Shown piece by piece: positions 27,397 to 37,478 of a DNA stretch of 64,000 nt (position 1 is the first letter of the stretch; every line of letters starts with the position of its first letter). This DNA comes from Ferrithrix thermotolerans DSM 19514 (GTDB lineage Bacteria > Actinomycetota > Acidimicrobiia > Acidimicrobiales > CAIXPF01), in the NCBI GenBank assembly GCA_945906305.1, contig CAMDQT010000011.1:1-64000 (forward strand), read 5' to 3'. Under the pieces are notes generated by a model. The model searched no databases. It saw nothing but the letters and a program-made list of their open reading frames with translations, and was not told the origin of the DNA. The position numbers and the translations under genes were made by a program.

Positions 27397-28416
27397 TCAG
27401 GGCTCAGCTAGCCCATCCCACTCCAAGGCCCAAAACCAGCCGAGCCCGTTCGGGTCTAGGAGCGCATCAGCCTCGCGTACCCGGCTGCGGGCACGGATCG
27501 AAGCAAGATCGCCCAGCGCGGCGCGCTCCGACCAGATTTTTCGACCCTCCTCAACCATGGCCTCAATCCCCCAGTGCCGAAGCCAGTCCGCCTGCCTCAT
27601 TCGACTCAGAGGAGGAGGCAGTTGATCGAGGGGGACATCGCAGGTGATGTCTTGCTGGCCTGGCGACTCGAACGGCGACGTCCCCGGTTGATGTTGCCGG
27701 AAGGTACGAAGCCAAGCAGTGGGCGCACGCCACGCCAGCTCAGCCGTGTCCGCTCCATAATCGAAGGCCAGTAGCCGTCCCCCCTCCACCAGCTTGGCTC
27801 TCGCCGCGTCCACCCACTCCGCGGCACAACGAGCTACGGGGACGCTCGGCGGATGGTCCTCCTGAGCATTGCCAACCAATGGCGCGGTCAGTGCGGTCAC
27901 GACTGCGGGCACGTCCGATGCCGGTAGCAAGCGCTGCCGGCTGGGGCCCTCTCCGGGGCCAACGAACACCTCCAGCCACTGGCCGCGATGACGTTGCAGG
28001 ACGCGAACCGCCAGGTTGTCCAACAGTTCGTTGGCAAAGATCACGTGAGCGCATTCCAGCGCATCGAGATCGACCAAACTGCGTCCCAAGGTGCGGTCGT
28101 GCAACGATCGCCCGCTGGGGGAACGTTCGATCAAGACCAGATCTAGCGCTTCGATACAGCGCGGCCTCGCGGCGTGTAGCTCCCGGGCAAATGTTCCTGG
28201 ACCCGCCCCGACGTCGGCCACCACAAACGGATCAGGCTGACCCAAACGGTCCCAGTGGAAATCGAGCCATCGGGCGACGACCGCCCCGAACAGTGGCCCC
28301 ACCTCCACTGAGGTCAGAAAGTCGCCACGACGACCAGCCATACCGACGCCGGACGCATAAAAACCATGCTCCGGGTCGTACAGACAGGCATCCATGTAGG
28401 CCTCGAAGCTGACCAC
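27397..28416 (-). CDS. MidA/NDUFAF7-type SAM-dependent methyltransferase (probable complex I assembly factor)
   Basis: The family (DUF185) includes mitochondrial NDUFAF7/MidA, which methylates an arginine of the NuoD homologue during complex I assembly. The protein has about 339 residues from GTG 28416: SFEAYMDACLYDPEHGFYASG at the start, SAM-binding VVADVGAGPGTFARELHAA, and the typical VIFANELLDNLAV. It directly follows nuoN of the 11-gene complex I cluster, 32 bp after its stop, as the last gene of the respiratory run. This context strongly supports a NuoD-methylating role, though it is untested. The start is uncertain because no ATG fits. Confidence 0.85.
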   Translation of the reverse strand: MVSFEAYMDACLYDPEHGFYASGVGMAGRRGDFLTSVEVGPLFGAVVARWLDFHWDRLGQPDPFVVADVGAGPGTFARELHAARPRCIEALDLVLIERSPSGRSLHDRTLGRSLVDLDALECAHVIFANELLDNLAVRVLQRHRGQWLEVFVGPGEGPSRQRLLPASDVPAVVTALTAPLVGNAQEDHPPSVPVARCAAEWVDAARAKLVEGGRLLAFDYGADTAELAWRAPTAWLRTFRQHQPGTSPFESPGQQDITCDVPLDQLPPPLSRMRQADWLRHWGIEAMVEEGRKIWSERAALGDLASIRARSRVREADALLDPNGLGWFWALEWDGLAEP

Positions 28417-28447
28417 GACGCGGCATGCGGGCGGCCACTCACCCAGT

Positions 28448-29968
28448 TCAGCCGCCTGCGAATGAGAGCAGGCCACCGAGATTGCCCGTGAAGTGCCCGA
28501 TGAGTCCAGGGAACACACCGAACAGAACCGTCGCCGCAATGGTGATCGCCAGAGCCGACACCAAGGAAACCGGCACCTTGATGGGCGTGCTGTCACCGTG
28601 CGGTTCGGGACTGAACCACATCGCCTTGAGCACCAGGCCGTAGTAATAGAACGCGATCACCGAGTTCAACGCCACCACGATGGCTAGGACGTAACCGGCC
28701 GGAGTGTCCGCGGCAGTGAGGGCCCGGAACACCACGAACTTCGCAAACCAACCGCCGAGCGGCGGAATGCCCGCCAACGAGGCAAGGCAGATGGTCATGG
28801 CGACCGTAAGACCTGGGGCGTACCCAAACAGGCCCCCCATCGAGGAGATCTCGCCCGATTGGGTCTTGCGGGACACAGCGATGACAACCGCAAAAGCACC
28901 CAAGTTCATAGCGGCGTAGATCAGCAGGTAGCTGACCACGGCCGTCAGCGCATCCGCGGCGTTGGTCGCACTCACGGCGAACGGGGCGAGCATGAAGCCG
29001 GCCTGGGCGATGCCGGAATACGCCAACAGGCGCACCACGTTCGTCTGGCGGAGGGCGATGAGGTTTCCCACCGTCATCGACGCCGCGGCAAGTGCCCACA
29101 TCAGCGGCTCGACGACGTCGGTCCGACCCAGGAATCCGACGAAGACAAGCTGCACCAACGCGACGAAGCCCGCCGCCTTGGAGGCCACGGCGAGGAACGC
29201 CGTAACCGGAGTCGGGGCGCCCTCGTAGGTGTCTGGAGCCCAAGTGTGGAAGGGCACCGCCGATACCTTGAAGCCGAAGCCGACCACGACGAGCACGATG
29301 GCAAGCGTGACGATCGGGGTGGAGCTTTCGGCCTCCGCGATCGAGGCGCCGATTTCGGTCAACAGCGTCGACCCAGTGATGCCGAACAGGAGCGACATGC
29401 CGTACAACATGAGCGCACTGGCGAACACACCCATCAGGTAGTACTTCAGGCCTGCTTCATTGGAGCGCAGATTGCGCTTCTCCCACGAGGCCATCAGGTA
29501 TGCCGGGATCGAGAGCAACTCGAGCGCCACGAAAATGGTCACGAGGTCTCGGGCGGAGCACATCACCACCATGCCGAGCATCGAGGAGAGGAGCATGAGG
29601 TAGAACTCGCTCTCCCAGAAATCGCCTTCGGCCAGATAGTTGCTCGACAACAGGGTGACGACGTAGCCCGCGAGGAGGAACATCGCCTGTAGCACCAACG
29701 AGACGTTGTCGACCACGAAGGCACCGCCGAACAAGCTCCGATCGGCGCCATGCAGCGCCAAGGAGATCACCGGGACCAAGCTGGCCAGCATCGCCAGGCC
29801 GGTAAGGCCGGGAATGAACCGCTTCGCGTCTTCAAGTTTGATCACGTCGACCACGAGGATGACGGCCACGAACGCCACGAGGACGATCTGCGGCGCGAGG
29901 GCGTGGAAGTCGACGACCGGCGCCTCAAAGGGCAACTGCGGTGCCTGTGCCAGCAAGGTTGCGATCAC
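28448..29968 (-). CDS. nuoN: Complex I subunit NuoN (11-gene cluster)
   Basis: NuoN is one of three antiporter-like proton-pumping subunits. The protein has 506 residues and is almost entirely hydrophobic, with the family segments SRDLVTIFVALELLSIPAYLM (near residue 145, carrying the conserved membrane Glu), PFHTWAPDTYEGAPTPVTAFLAVASKAAG and RLLAYSGIAQAGFML. It starts with GTG 8 bp after nuoM and is followed by the MidA gene. Confidence 0.96.
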   Translation of the reverse strand: MIATLLAQAPQLPFEAPVVDFHALAPQIVLVAFVAVILVVDVIKLEDAKRFIPGLTGLAMLASLVPVISLALHGADRSLFGGAFVVDNVSLVLQAMFLLAGYVVTLLSSNYLAEGDFWESEFYLMLLSSMLGMVVMCSARDLVTIFVALELLSIPAYLMASWEKRNLRSNEAGLKYYLMGVFASALMLYGMSLLFGITGSTLLTEIGASIAEAESSTPIVTLAIVLVVVGFGFKVSAVPFHTWAPDTYEGAPTPVTAFLAVASKAAGFVALVQLVFVGFLGRTDVVEPLMWALAAASMTVGNLIALRQTNVVRLLAYSGIAQAGFMLAPFAVSATNAADALTAVVSYLLIYAAMNLGAFAVVIAVSRKTQSGEISSMGGLFGYAPGLTVAMTICLASLAGIPPLGGWFAKFVVFRALTAADTPAGYVLAIVVALNSVIAFYYYGLVLKAMWFSPEPHGDSTPIKVPVSLVSALAITIAATVLFGVFPGLIGHFTGNLGGLLSFAGG

Positions 29969-29975
29969 GGCGACC

Positions 29976-31505
29976 TCAGCCCGCTAAAGCCTGGGCGAGA
30001 ACTTCGACCGCGTCGCTGGTCATTCCGAAGATGATGACCGGCAGGAAGCCAAGCAGGACGATCAACACCAACATCGGCAACCAGGCAATCCATTCTGCGG
30101 TGCCCACATCGTGCACGTGCTCGTGGGCGAACTCGTCCTTGGGGGATCCGAACGCAGTGCGCTGATACAGCCACAACAAATACCCCGCCGCAAGGACGGT
30201 TCCTAGAGCGGCCACGAACATGTAGAAGCGGAACAGTCCGACGCTCAGACCCGGTGCCGGGTTGTAGGCCGACAGAATCGCCGGGAACTCTCCCCAAAAG
30301 CCGGCCAGGCCGGGCAAGCCGAGTGACGCCATGGCAGTGAAACCAAGGACCCAGCCCATGTGTGGAGCCTGTTTCAGCAGGCCACCAAGGCGAGAGATCT
30401 CCAGCGTGTGGAACCGCTCCTTCAGCGACCCGGCAACGAAGAACAACATGCCGGTGATCAACCCATGGGCGACCATTCCAAAGATGGCAGCGTTGATTCC
30501 GAAGTCGGTGAGGGTGGCGATCCCCAACATCACGTAGCCCATGTGCGCCACCGAGGAAAACGCGATGAGCCGCTTCATGTCGGTCTGCGCCAGACACGCC
30601 AGAGCGCCGTAGATGATTCCGACGCAGGCCAGACCGCCGATGATCGGTGCCCACCAACGGGCGCCGTCGGGCAGGATCGGCAGCGCGATACGGACGAAGC
30701 CGTAGGTGCCGAGCTTCAGAAGGACCGCGGCGAGGATCACTGAGCCTTGCGTCGGGGCCTGAGTGTGAGCATCGGGCAACCAGGTATGGAAGGGGAACAT
30801 CGGCACTTTGATGCCAAAGCCGATGAACATGCCACCGAAGATCAGAATCTGCGTGGTCCGCGCCACCTCACTGGACTGAACCAGCGCCGCGAGCTCGGTC
30901 ATGTTGAAGGTCTGCGCCCCGGCGACGAAGAAGAGGGCCAAGAAGCTGACAATCATCAAGGCCGACCCGAACAGCGTGTACAGGAAGAACTTGATCGAGG
31001 CGTATTGCCGCTCCTCGCCGCCCCACACGCCGATCATGAAGTACATCGGCAGCAGCACGATCTCGAAGAACACGAAGAACAGGATCAGGTCCTGCGCCAC
31101 GAAGCTGCCCAACATTCCGGTATCGAGCACCAGGATGAGGATCAGGAAAGCCTTTGGATTCACCGGGTCGGGAAAGTGGTTCCAGCTGTAGATGATCACG
31201 AGGGGCACCACGAGCAAGGTCAACAAAATCAGTGGCATGGCAATGCCATCGACACCGACCGTGAAGCGGGCCTTGATCACCTCGATCCAGCTCTTGTCCA
31301 CCACGAACTGCAACTCGGCACTTTTGTCCCAGTCGAAGTTCAGCGCGAGCAGGGCGCCGATCACCGCGACGCCCAAGGAGGTCACCAGAGCCAGCGTCTT
31401 GTGCAGCTCCTCCTCCGCTTTGGGGATGAGCATCATCACCACGGCGCCTACCAACGGTAGGAACACCATGGCGGTGATACCCCAATCGTTCAGGAAGTCC
31501 TTCAT
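29976..31505 (-). CDS. nuoM: Complex I subunit NuoM (11-gene cluster)
   Basis: This is the second antiporter-like subunit, 509 residues. Key segments are LILFFVFFEIVLLPMYFMIG with the proton-channel Glu, FPFHTWLPDAHTQAPTQGSVILAAVLLKLGTYG with the channel Lys, and MKRLIAFSSVAHMGYVMLG. It lies between nuoL (23 bp) and nuoN (7 bp). Only 30-40% of positions look shared with the second NuoM at 40,639 by eye, so the two are not a recent duplication. Confidence 0.96.
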   Translation of the reverse strand: MKDFLNDWGITAMVFLPLVGAVVMMLIPKAEEELHKTLALVTSLGVAVIGALLALNFDWDKSAELQFVVDKSWIEVIKARFTVGVDGIAMPLILLTLLVVPLVIIYSWNHFPDPVNPKAFLILILVLDTGMLGSFVAQDLILFFVFFEIVLLPMYFMIGVWGGEERQYASIKFFLYTLFGSALMIVSFLALFFVAGAQTFNMTELAALVQSSEVARTTQILIFGGMFIGFGIKVPMFPFHTWLPDAHTQAPTQGSVILAAVLLKLGTYGFVRIALPILPDGARWWAPIIGGLACVGIIYGALACLAQTDMKRLIAFSSVAHMGYVMLGIATLTDFGINAAIFGMVAHGLITGMLFFVAGSLKERFHTLEISRLGGLLKQAPHMGWVLGFTAMASLGLPGLAGFWGEFPAILSAYNPAPGLSVGLFRFYMFVAALGTVLAAGYLLWLYQRTAFGSPKDEFAHEHVHDVGTAEWIAWLPMLVLIVLLGFLPVIIFGMTSDAVEVLAQALAG

Positions 31506-31528
31506 GTGGCGACCGTACCTACTTCACC

Positions 31529-33934
31529 CTAGATGGCGAGAACTAACACCCCGGCCAGAATGGCCGTGGCACCGAACATGAGCGCGGCATATCCCTGCAC
31601 CCGCCCATTCTGCATGCGGCGCAGGAAGCCGCCTGTCTCCGCTGCCTTGATACCGGAGCCATTTACCACACCGTCCACGACCTGCTGGTCAAGGACGGCG
31701 TAGGTGAAGCCGGCGATGCGTTTGGAGACCGTTGCTGCGCCGATGACAATGGCGTCGAGCACACACTTATTGAACCAGTTGGCACCGCGAGCGATCGGGC
31801 CCTTGACGGTGGCGACGATGACGTCGGTATACAGCCAGTCAAGATAGAACTTGTTGACGAGGACCCCATACGCCAGCTTCGGCAAACCGCCGCGACTCAC
31901 CGGACCGTTGGTTAGCTCGGTCGCCTTCGGGTCTCCCGCCTGAACCTTGCGGAAGTACAAGACCACGAGCGCACATCCGATGCTCGAGGCAACCACGGAG
32001 ATGATGGCGATCACCGGGCTGAACTCGCTGTGGTCAAGTTTCGGAAAGTAAAGGGACTTCGGTTCGATGTAGTGCTCGAAGCGGAGTCTCCAACTCGCCG
32101 GCACGAAGGAGAAGGCGGCCGGGATGTTGGCCACCGATGCCACGGTCGCCAGCGCGGCGAGGACCATCAACGGAACCGTGATCCGGGGACCGGATTCATG
32201 GGGCAAGCCCGCGTGGGCATCATGGGCGTCGTGGCTGTCGTGGGCCCCAGCCACGTCATGCTCCGCGGCGTGATCGTCATGGTGAGCTAGCACGGTGACC
32301 GCCACCGCCTCGTCGTCATGGCCATGCGTGCCATGGTGGGCGTTGGGTGAATCTGCGCCCCGCCATTCGCCCAGGAACGTAAGCCAATAGCAGCGGGTCA
32401 TGTACGCCGCGGTCATAGCGCCGGTCATGAGGCCCATCACGAGCATGAGGTGGTAGTTCCCGTTGGCGCCCTCGCTCAGGCCGAAACCACCTGTTCCGGC
32501 CAGGATCTCATCCTTGGACCAGAAGCCGGAGAGGAGCGGGAAACCGGAGAGGGCCAGGGTTCCAATGAGGAAGGTGACATGGGTTCTCGGCATGTATTTG
32601 CGCAGGCCACCCATGTCCTGCTTCATGTCGAAGGAGTGGTTACAGGCGTGGCTCACCGAACCCGCACCCAGGAATAGGCACGCCTTGAAGAAGGCATGCG
32701 TCATGAGGTGGAACATCGCCGCGGTCCAGGCCCCAACGCCGAGGGCCATGATCATGTAGCCCAACTGCGAGACCGTTGAGTAGGCGAGAACCTTCTTGAT
32801 GTCGCGCTGGACGAAGGCCAGCGAGCCACCGACCATCGTCGTAATGGCGCCGATTGCGGCCAGCGCGTTGATCGGGCTCCCAGCGATCGATAGGCCGGAG
32901 AAGAACACTGGATACAGGCGAGCCACCATGAAGACGCCAGCGACCACCATGGTTGCGGCGTGGATGAGGGCGGACACCGGCGTGGGACCCGCCATGGCGT
33001 CGGGCAACCACGTGTGCAAGATGAACTGACCGGATTTCGACATCACCGCCGCGATCAGGCAGAGCGAAGCCACCAACAACGCCGTGTGCGACACCGCTCC
33101 AGATGCCGCGGCCACATTGATGTCGATGATGTTGAAGCTCTCACCCCGACCGGCGGTGAAGAACAACACGATCATGCCTATGAGCAAGCCGATGTCGCCG
33201 ACGCGGTTGGTGAGAAAGGCCTTGAGGGCGGCGTTGGAGTTCTGCTGGTCCTCCCACCAGTGCCCGATGAGGGCGAAGCTACAGACACCTACCAGTTCCC
33301 ACGCCGTGATGAACATCACCAGGTTGTTGGCCAACACGAGCAGCAGCATCGAGGCCGTGAACAACGACAGAAAGGCGAAGTAGTGGGTGTAGCGAATGTC
33401 CCCGGCCACATAGTCAGTGGAAAAGACGTGCACCAAAAGCGAGATCAAGCCGACGACGAAGAGCATCATCACCGCTTGACCATCGACGAAGGTCCCAATA
33501 CCGAAGTCGATGCGACCGATGGTCCACCAGTCCGACTTCCACTCCGTCACCACCGGGTGCACCACATGGTGCACCTGCTCAGCCTGCTCGGCACCTGGTT
33601 CGACTTCCGCCTTCACCGTGGCGTGAGCCGCCGCGGAGGGGGCGTCGTCTTCATGGGTCGTGTCAGCGGAGGGCTCCGCGCCGTGTCCCCCCGTCTCACT
33701 ATTGACATGGGAGACCCACTGGGCGCCCGCAGCCAGTGCGCAGACGAACACGAGCGACAAGGCGGCCACACCGACCTCGGCGCCTTTCTTCGGCATGCGC
33801 TTGCCGAAAAAGAGGATCAACAGGAACGAGACGAACGGAATCGCGGGGAAGACCCAGGCGTTTTTCAGGAACCAGCCCGCACTTTCGGCGGCTATGGCTC
33901 CAGTCTCGGAGGCGAAAAGCACGGCTGGAGTCAT
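31529..33934 (-). CDS. nuoL: Complex I subunit NuoL (11-gene cluster), with histidine-rich insertion
   Basis: NuoL carries the distal proton channel and the long lateral helix. At 801 residues it is longer than the usual 610-680. Conserved stretches are WELVGVCSFALIGHWWEDQQN, QFILHTWLPDAMAGPTPVSALIHAATMV and KKVLAYSTVSQLGYMIMALG. Extra length comes from an N-terminal loop (about 65-125) rich in His/Glu/Ala and a loop near residues 525-585 with about 13 histidines, both probably soluble. The C-terminus keeps a helix-anchoring tail. The start overlaps nuoK (ATGA). Confidence 0.95.
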   Translation of the reverse strand: MTPAVLFASETGAIAAESAGWFLKNAWVFPAIPFVSFLLILFFGKRMPKKGAEVGVAALSLVFVCALAAGAQWVSHVNSETGGHGAEPSADTTHEDDAPSAAAHATVKAEVEPGAEQAEQVHHVVHPVVTEWKSDWWTIGRIDFGIGTFVDGQAVMMLFVVGLISLLVHVFSTDYVAGDIRYTHYFAFLSLFTASMLLLVLANNLVMFITAWELVGVCSFALIGHWWEDQQNSNAALKAFLTNRVGDIGLLIGMIVLFFTAGRGESFNIIDINVAAASGAVSHTALLVASLCLIAAVMSKSGQFILHTWLPDAMAGPTPVSALIHAATMVVAGVFMVARLYPVFFSGLSIAGSPINALAAIGAITTMVGGSLAFVQRDIKKVLAYSTVSQLGYMIMALGVGAWTAAMFHLMTHAFFKACLFLGAGSVSHACNHSFDMKQDMGGLRKYMPRTHVTFLIGTLALSGFPLLSGFWSKDEILAGTGGFGLSEGANGNYHLMLVMGLMTGAMTAAYMTRCYWLTFLGEWRGADSPNAHHGTHGHDDEAVAVTVLAHHDDHAAEHDVAGAHDSHDAHDAHAGLPHESGPRITVPLMVLAALATVASVANIPAAFSFVPASWRLRFEHYIEPKSLYFPKLDHSEFSPVIAIISVVASSIGCALVVLYFRKVQAGDPKATELTNGPVSRGGLPKLAYGVLVNKFYLDWLYTDVIVATVKGPIARGANWFNKCVLDAIVIGAATVSKRIAGFTYAVLDQQVVDGVVNGSGIKAAETGGFLRRMQNGRVQGYAALMFGATAILAGVLVLAI

Positions 33935-34230
33935 CCCTTCAGCAGGTCGACCGACTCGAGGTCGATACTCGACCGGTTGCGGTAGATGAGCAGCACGATG
34001 GCGAGGCCAACCCCAACCTCAGCGGCTGCCACCCCAATGACGAAGAGGGCAAAGACCTGTCCAACGGGCGTGCCGTGATAGGCGCCGAACGCAATGAAGT
34101 TGAGGTTGACCGCGTTGAGGAGCAACTCGATGGACATCAGCACCATCACGCCGTTGCGACGGGCGAGCACGCCGTAGACGCCGATACAGAAAAGCAGGGC
34201 CCCGAGCAGAAGAAACTGGTTCAGCCACAT
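33931..34230 (-). CDS. nuoK: Complex I subunit NuoK (11-gene cluster)
   Basis: This small membrane subunit has 99 residues and three helices. The second helix carries MSIELLLNAVNLNFIAFG with the conserved Glu of the E-channel, and the third has the second conserved Glu in GVAAAEVGVGLAIVLLIYR. It overlaps nuoL by 4 bp and follows nuoJ by 2 bp. Confidence 0.97.
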   Translation of the reverse strand: MWLNQFLLLGALLFCIGVYGVLARRNGVMVLMSIELLLNAVNLNFIAFGAYHGTPVGQVFALFVIGVAAAEVGVGLAIVLLIYRNRSSIDLESVDLLKG

Positions 34231-34232
34231 CG

Positions 34233-34733
34233 CTACTCCTTTCGGGCCACGACGATGGCCCCAATGAGCGCCGCCAACAGCAGGAACGAAACCGCCTCGA
34301 ATGGGATGAGGTAATCGTGGAATATGGCGTCGCTCACCATCTGGGTCGACTGAGGCTCGAGCGCGTTTTGGGCGTCGAGCGCTTCGGTGTCGAACGCATC
34401 GACAAGCGCGTAGGCCATCACCGCGAACAGGAGTAGGGCGACAACGCCCGCCAGCCAGCGGCGGTCACCGTCAACGGACTCTTCGCGACCGATGCGAGCC
34501 CGGGTCAGCATGATGCCAAAGAGGAACAGCACGAGGACCGCGCCGATGTACACCAGCACCTGGGTGACACCGGTGAACTCGGCGCCAGTGATGATGAATT
34601 GAGCGGCGATGCCGGCCAGCACGACGACGAGGTACAAAGCGGCGTGGAGAATGTTCTTGCTGGTGACGACCCGCACAGCAGACGCCACCATGGCCAAGGC
34701 GATGATTGCAAAGAAAATGTTCTGGGCCACCAT
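34233..34733 (-). CDS. nuoJ: Complex I subunit NuoJ (11-gene cluster)
   Basis: This membrane subunit has 166 residues from ATG 34733 (MVAQNIFFAIIALAMVASAV). It has five hydrophobic helices and the family segment GVTQVLVYIGAVLVLFLFGIMLT in helix 3, which moves during the quinone cycle. A longer open frame upstream overlaps nuoI in another frame and is rejected; the chosen ATG is 2 bp after the nuoI stop. Confidence 0.95.
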   Translation of the reverse strand: MVAQNIFFAIIALAMVASAVRVVTSKNILHAALYLVVVLAGIAAQFIITGAEFTGVTQVLVYIGAVLVLFLFGIMLTRARIGREESVDGDRRWLAGVVALLLFAVMAYALVDAFDTEALDAQNALEPQSTQMVSDAIFHDYLIPFEAVSFLLLAALIGAIVVARKE

Positions 34734-34735
34734 GG

Positions 34736-35269
34736 TCAGCGGGGCACCTTCTTCGTCTTCTGCACAGACCCGCCTTCGTAGTCTTCGAAGTCGGGCACCG
34801 TCTCCATCCACAGGCCCAATCGGCTCTTGTCGTGGAGCAAGTCCGCAATGCGCGGTTCGGAGTACTCGTACTCCGGGCTCCAAAACAGCGCTTCGAAGGG
34901 GCACACCTCGACGCAGATCCCGCAGTACATGCACAGGGCGAAGTCGATGTCGAACCGGTCGAGCTCGTTGCGTTGACGAGGCTTGCCGCCCTCCCGACGA
35001 GGGGGGGCCAAATATTTGTGCGCCTCGATGAAGATGCACCAGTCGGGGCATTCCCGGGCGCACAACATGCACGAGGTGCAGTTCTCTTCCTTCAACGCGA
35101 TCACGCCACGTGCTCGTGGCGCAGGATCTTCCTTCACATGGGGGTACTGAACGGTCACCGCGCCCTTAGATGGCGCTGGTGGCTTGGTGAGGCCGTTGGG
35201 GAACACCGTCTTACGGGCCTCCCCCATGGTCACAGCAAGACCCTTGATCACTCCAGGAACGAGACCCAT
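34736..35269 (-). CDS. nuoI: Complex I subunit NuoI, two-[4Fe-4S] protein (11-gene cluster)
   Basis: NuoI carries clusters N6a and N6b toward NuoB. The protein has 177 residues from ATG 35269. Its ferredoxin motifs are [12 protein letters not shown] (64-75) and [12 protein letters not shown] (113-124), all eight cysteines present. The start overlaps the nuoH stop as TGATG. In a complex without NuoE/F/G, this subunit would be close to the electron entry point, so it is a candidate docking site for ferredoxin. Confidence 0.97.
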   Translation of the reverse strand: MGLVPGVIKGLAVTMGEARKTVFPNGLTKPPAPSKGAVTVQYPHVKEDPAPRARGVIALKEENCTSCMLCARECPDWCIFIEAHKYLAPPRREGGKPRQRNELDRFDIDFALCMYCGICVEVCPFEALFWSPEYEYSEPRIADLLHDKSRLGLWMETVPDFEDYEGGSVQKTKKVPR

Positions 35270-36303
35270 CAGAACGCCACCTTCAGCACAGCAGTCACCG
35301 CAATGTTCACCAGCGAGACGGGAATGAGGTACTTCCAAGCGAAGATCTGCAGCTGATCCTCACGGAATCTTGGATACGTGAAGCGGAACCACATGACCAA
35401 GAAGACAATCAACATCATCTTCGTCAGCATGACCAGCGGCCCGAGAAGGTTCATGATGTCCGCATCGAACCCGATTCCGGGAAGTGCCCACCCACCGAGG
35501 AACAACACCGCCGCAATGGCGGAGAACGCACCGGCGGTGGCATATTCACCGATGAAGAACAGTAGGAACCGGAACCCCGAATACTCCGTCATGTAGCCAG
35601 CGACGAGTTCCGACTCTGCCACGGGCATGTCGAAGGGTGGCTGGGTGAGCTCGGCCTGCATCGCAATCATGAACACCGCGAAGCCCACGAACTGGGTGAT
35701 GATGTACGGGTTTCCGATGAACCCAACGCCGAACATCTCGCCGTTGCGCTGAGCCTCGACGATGCCCTGCATGTTCATCGTGCCCGCCTGTATCACGACG
35801 CCGAGCACGGCAAGAACGAGCGGCAGCTCGTAGGCGATGAGCTGTCCCGCAGAGCGAAGACCGCCCATCAGCGAGTACTTGTTCGCCGATGCCCAGCCGG
35901 CCATGAGGATTCCGATCACGGAAACCGAGGACACCGCAAGGGCGAAATAGATGCCGGTTGGGATGTCGGCGAACCAGGCATCGGGCCCGAACGGCACCAC
36001 GGTGTACATGATGAAGGTAGACGCCACGACCACGATGGGGGCCCAAGCGAACACCCTGCGATCGGCTCCATTAGGAAAGAGGTCTTCTTTCTGGAGCCAC
36101 TTGCCAACCTCGGCCAGCAACTGCATCGACCCGTAAGGACCAGCTTCCATGGGGCCCAACCGGCTCTGCATGAAGCTCATCATCTTGAACAAGAAGAGGT
36201 ACACGATGGTGCCAGCGGGTAGGAGAACCGCCGCCAGAAGACCGAGGACGCGAAGGATCGACACCTGCCAGTACGCGAGATCGGCAAGCACGACGGCACT
36301 CAT
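35269..36303 (-). CDS. nuoH: Complex I subunit NuoH (11-gene cluster)
   Basis: NuoH builds the quinone chamber and links the arms. From ATG 36303 the protein has 344 residues with about eight membrane helices. Typical segments are [30 protein letters not shown], the acidic loop [29 protein letters not shown], and [24 protein letters not shown]. The start overlaps the nuoD stop by 4 bp (ATGA). The longer upstream frame runs inside nuoD and is rejected. Confidence 0.97.
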   Translation of the reverse strand: MSAVVLADLAYWQVSILRVLGLLAAVLLPAGTIVYLFLFKMMSFMQSRLGPMEAGPYGSMQLLAEVGKWLQKEDLFPNGADRRVFAWAPIVVVASTFIMYTVVPFGPDAWFADIPTGIYFALAVSSVSVIGILMAGWASANKYSLMGGLRSAGQLIAYELPLVLAVLGVVIQAGTMNMQGIVEAQRNGEMFGVGFIGNPYIITQFVGFAVFMIAMQAELTQPPFDMPVAESELVAGYMTEYSGFRFLLFFIGEYATAGAFSAIAAVLFLGGWALPGIGFDADIMNLLGPLVMLTKMMLIVFLVMWFRFTYPRFREDQLQIFAWKYLIPVSLVNIAVTAVLKVAF

Positions 36304-37478
36304 CGGTCGATGTCTCCGAGGATGAAGTAGAGGGACGCGAGAATGGTGATGACGTCGGGAACGTACACGCCGCGCAGCAACCAAGGCACAATAGAGATGT
36401 TGTTGAAGCTCGCCGAGCGGATCTTCACCCGGAAGGGGACAAGGTCGCCCTTGGACACCACGTAGTAGCCCATCTCGCCGAGTGGGTTCTCCGTAGCCAC
36501 CCACGCCTCGCCGGCGGGCACCTTGATGATACGGGGCACTTTCGCCATGATCGGCCCCGGCGGAAGGCCGTCACAGAGCTGGATCACCATCTTGGCTGCT
36601 TCGCGCACTTCCTGGAGCCGAACCCAATACCGGGCGAAGCTGTCGCCGTCGGGATGGGTCCACACCTTCCAATCCAGCTTGTCGTAAACCAGCCCCACTG
36701 GGGTGTCTCGACGGTTGTCCCAGTCCACGCCGGAGGATCGCAAGTTGGCGCCCGACAGACCGTAAGACAAGGCGACTTCGGGCGGAATGACGCCAATGCC
36801 ACGCGTCCGGAGGTTGAAGATCTCATTGCCCACCAGCAGGGTCTCAAGCTCGTCGCAGAAGGCGTTGACCTTGACCATCACCTGCTTGGTCTCCGCTATC
36901 CACCCTTTGGGCAGATCGTCTTTCAGTCCGCCGATGCGATCGAAGTTCGGGTGGAACCGTCCGCCGGTGGCCGATTCGATGAGGTTCAGTACGTACTCGC
37001 GGTCACGGAAGGCGTAGAACACCGGGGTCACCGCGCCGAGCTGGACCGCCATGTCGCCGAGGAAGAGCGTGACATTGGCGATTCGAGACAGCTCGAAGAG
37101 CAATGTGCGGATCCATTGGGCCCGTGGTGGCGCCTCGACATCCATGAGCTGCTCGGCAGCAAGAATGAAGGGCACCTCGTTGGCGAAGCTACCGAGCCAA
37201 TCAATGCGGTTGATAAGGCTGTTGACCTGAGGAAAGGTACGGACCTCAGTCAGTTTCTCGTAGCCACGGTGCATGTAACCCGGCACCGGATCTGCGGCGA
37301 CAACCTGCTCGCCGTCAAGCTTCACGATGATGCGAAGCGTCCCGTGCGTGGCGGGATGCTGAGGCCCGATGTTGAGCGTCATGCCCTCGGTTTCGAGCTC
37401 GACGTTGACGCGCATGTCGGCGGCTTGGCTGGCGATATAGGCCCGCTGCTGGCGTTCGCTGATAGCGGTCACGCTCAC
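36300..37478 (-). CDS. nuoD: Complex I subunit NuoD (11-gene cluster), Trp at quinone-site Tyr
   Basis: NuoD forms the quinone-reducing pocket with NuoB. The protein has 392 residues. [12 protein letters not shown] keeps the loop with the conserved histidines, and the C-terminus ends ILGDIDR as expected. In the helix that normally reads R-x-D-Y, this protein reads [13 protein letters not shown], so the tyrosine that contacts the quinone headgroup in other complex I structures is Trp. NuoD of the 14-gene cluster has Tyr there (TRMDYASPLFNE). The GTG start overlaps nuoC (GTGA). Confidence 0.95.
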   Translation of the reverse strand: MSVTAISERQQRAYIASQAADMRVNVELETEGMTLNIGPQHPATHGTLRIIVKLDGEQVVAADPVPGYMHRGYEKLTEVRTFPQVNSLINRIDWLGSFANEVPFILAAEQLMDVEAPPRAQWIRTLLFELSRIANVTLFLGDMAVQLGAVTPVFYAFRDREYVLNLIESATGGRFHPNFDRIGGLKDDLPKGWIAETKQVMVKVNAFCDELETLLVGNEIFNLRTRGIGVIPPEVALSYGLSGANLRSSGVDWDNRRDTPVGLVYDKLDWKVWTHPDGDSFARYWVRLQEVREAAKMVIQLCDGLPPGPIMAKVPRIIKVPAGEAWVATENPLGEMGYYVVSKGDLVPFRVKIRSASFNNISIVPWLLRGVYVPDVITILASLYFILGDIDR

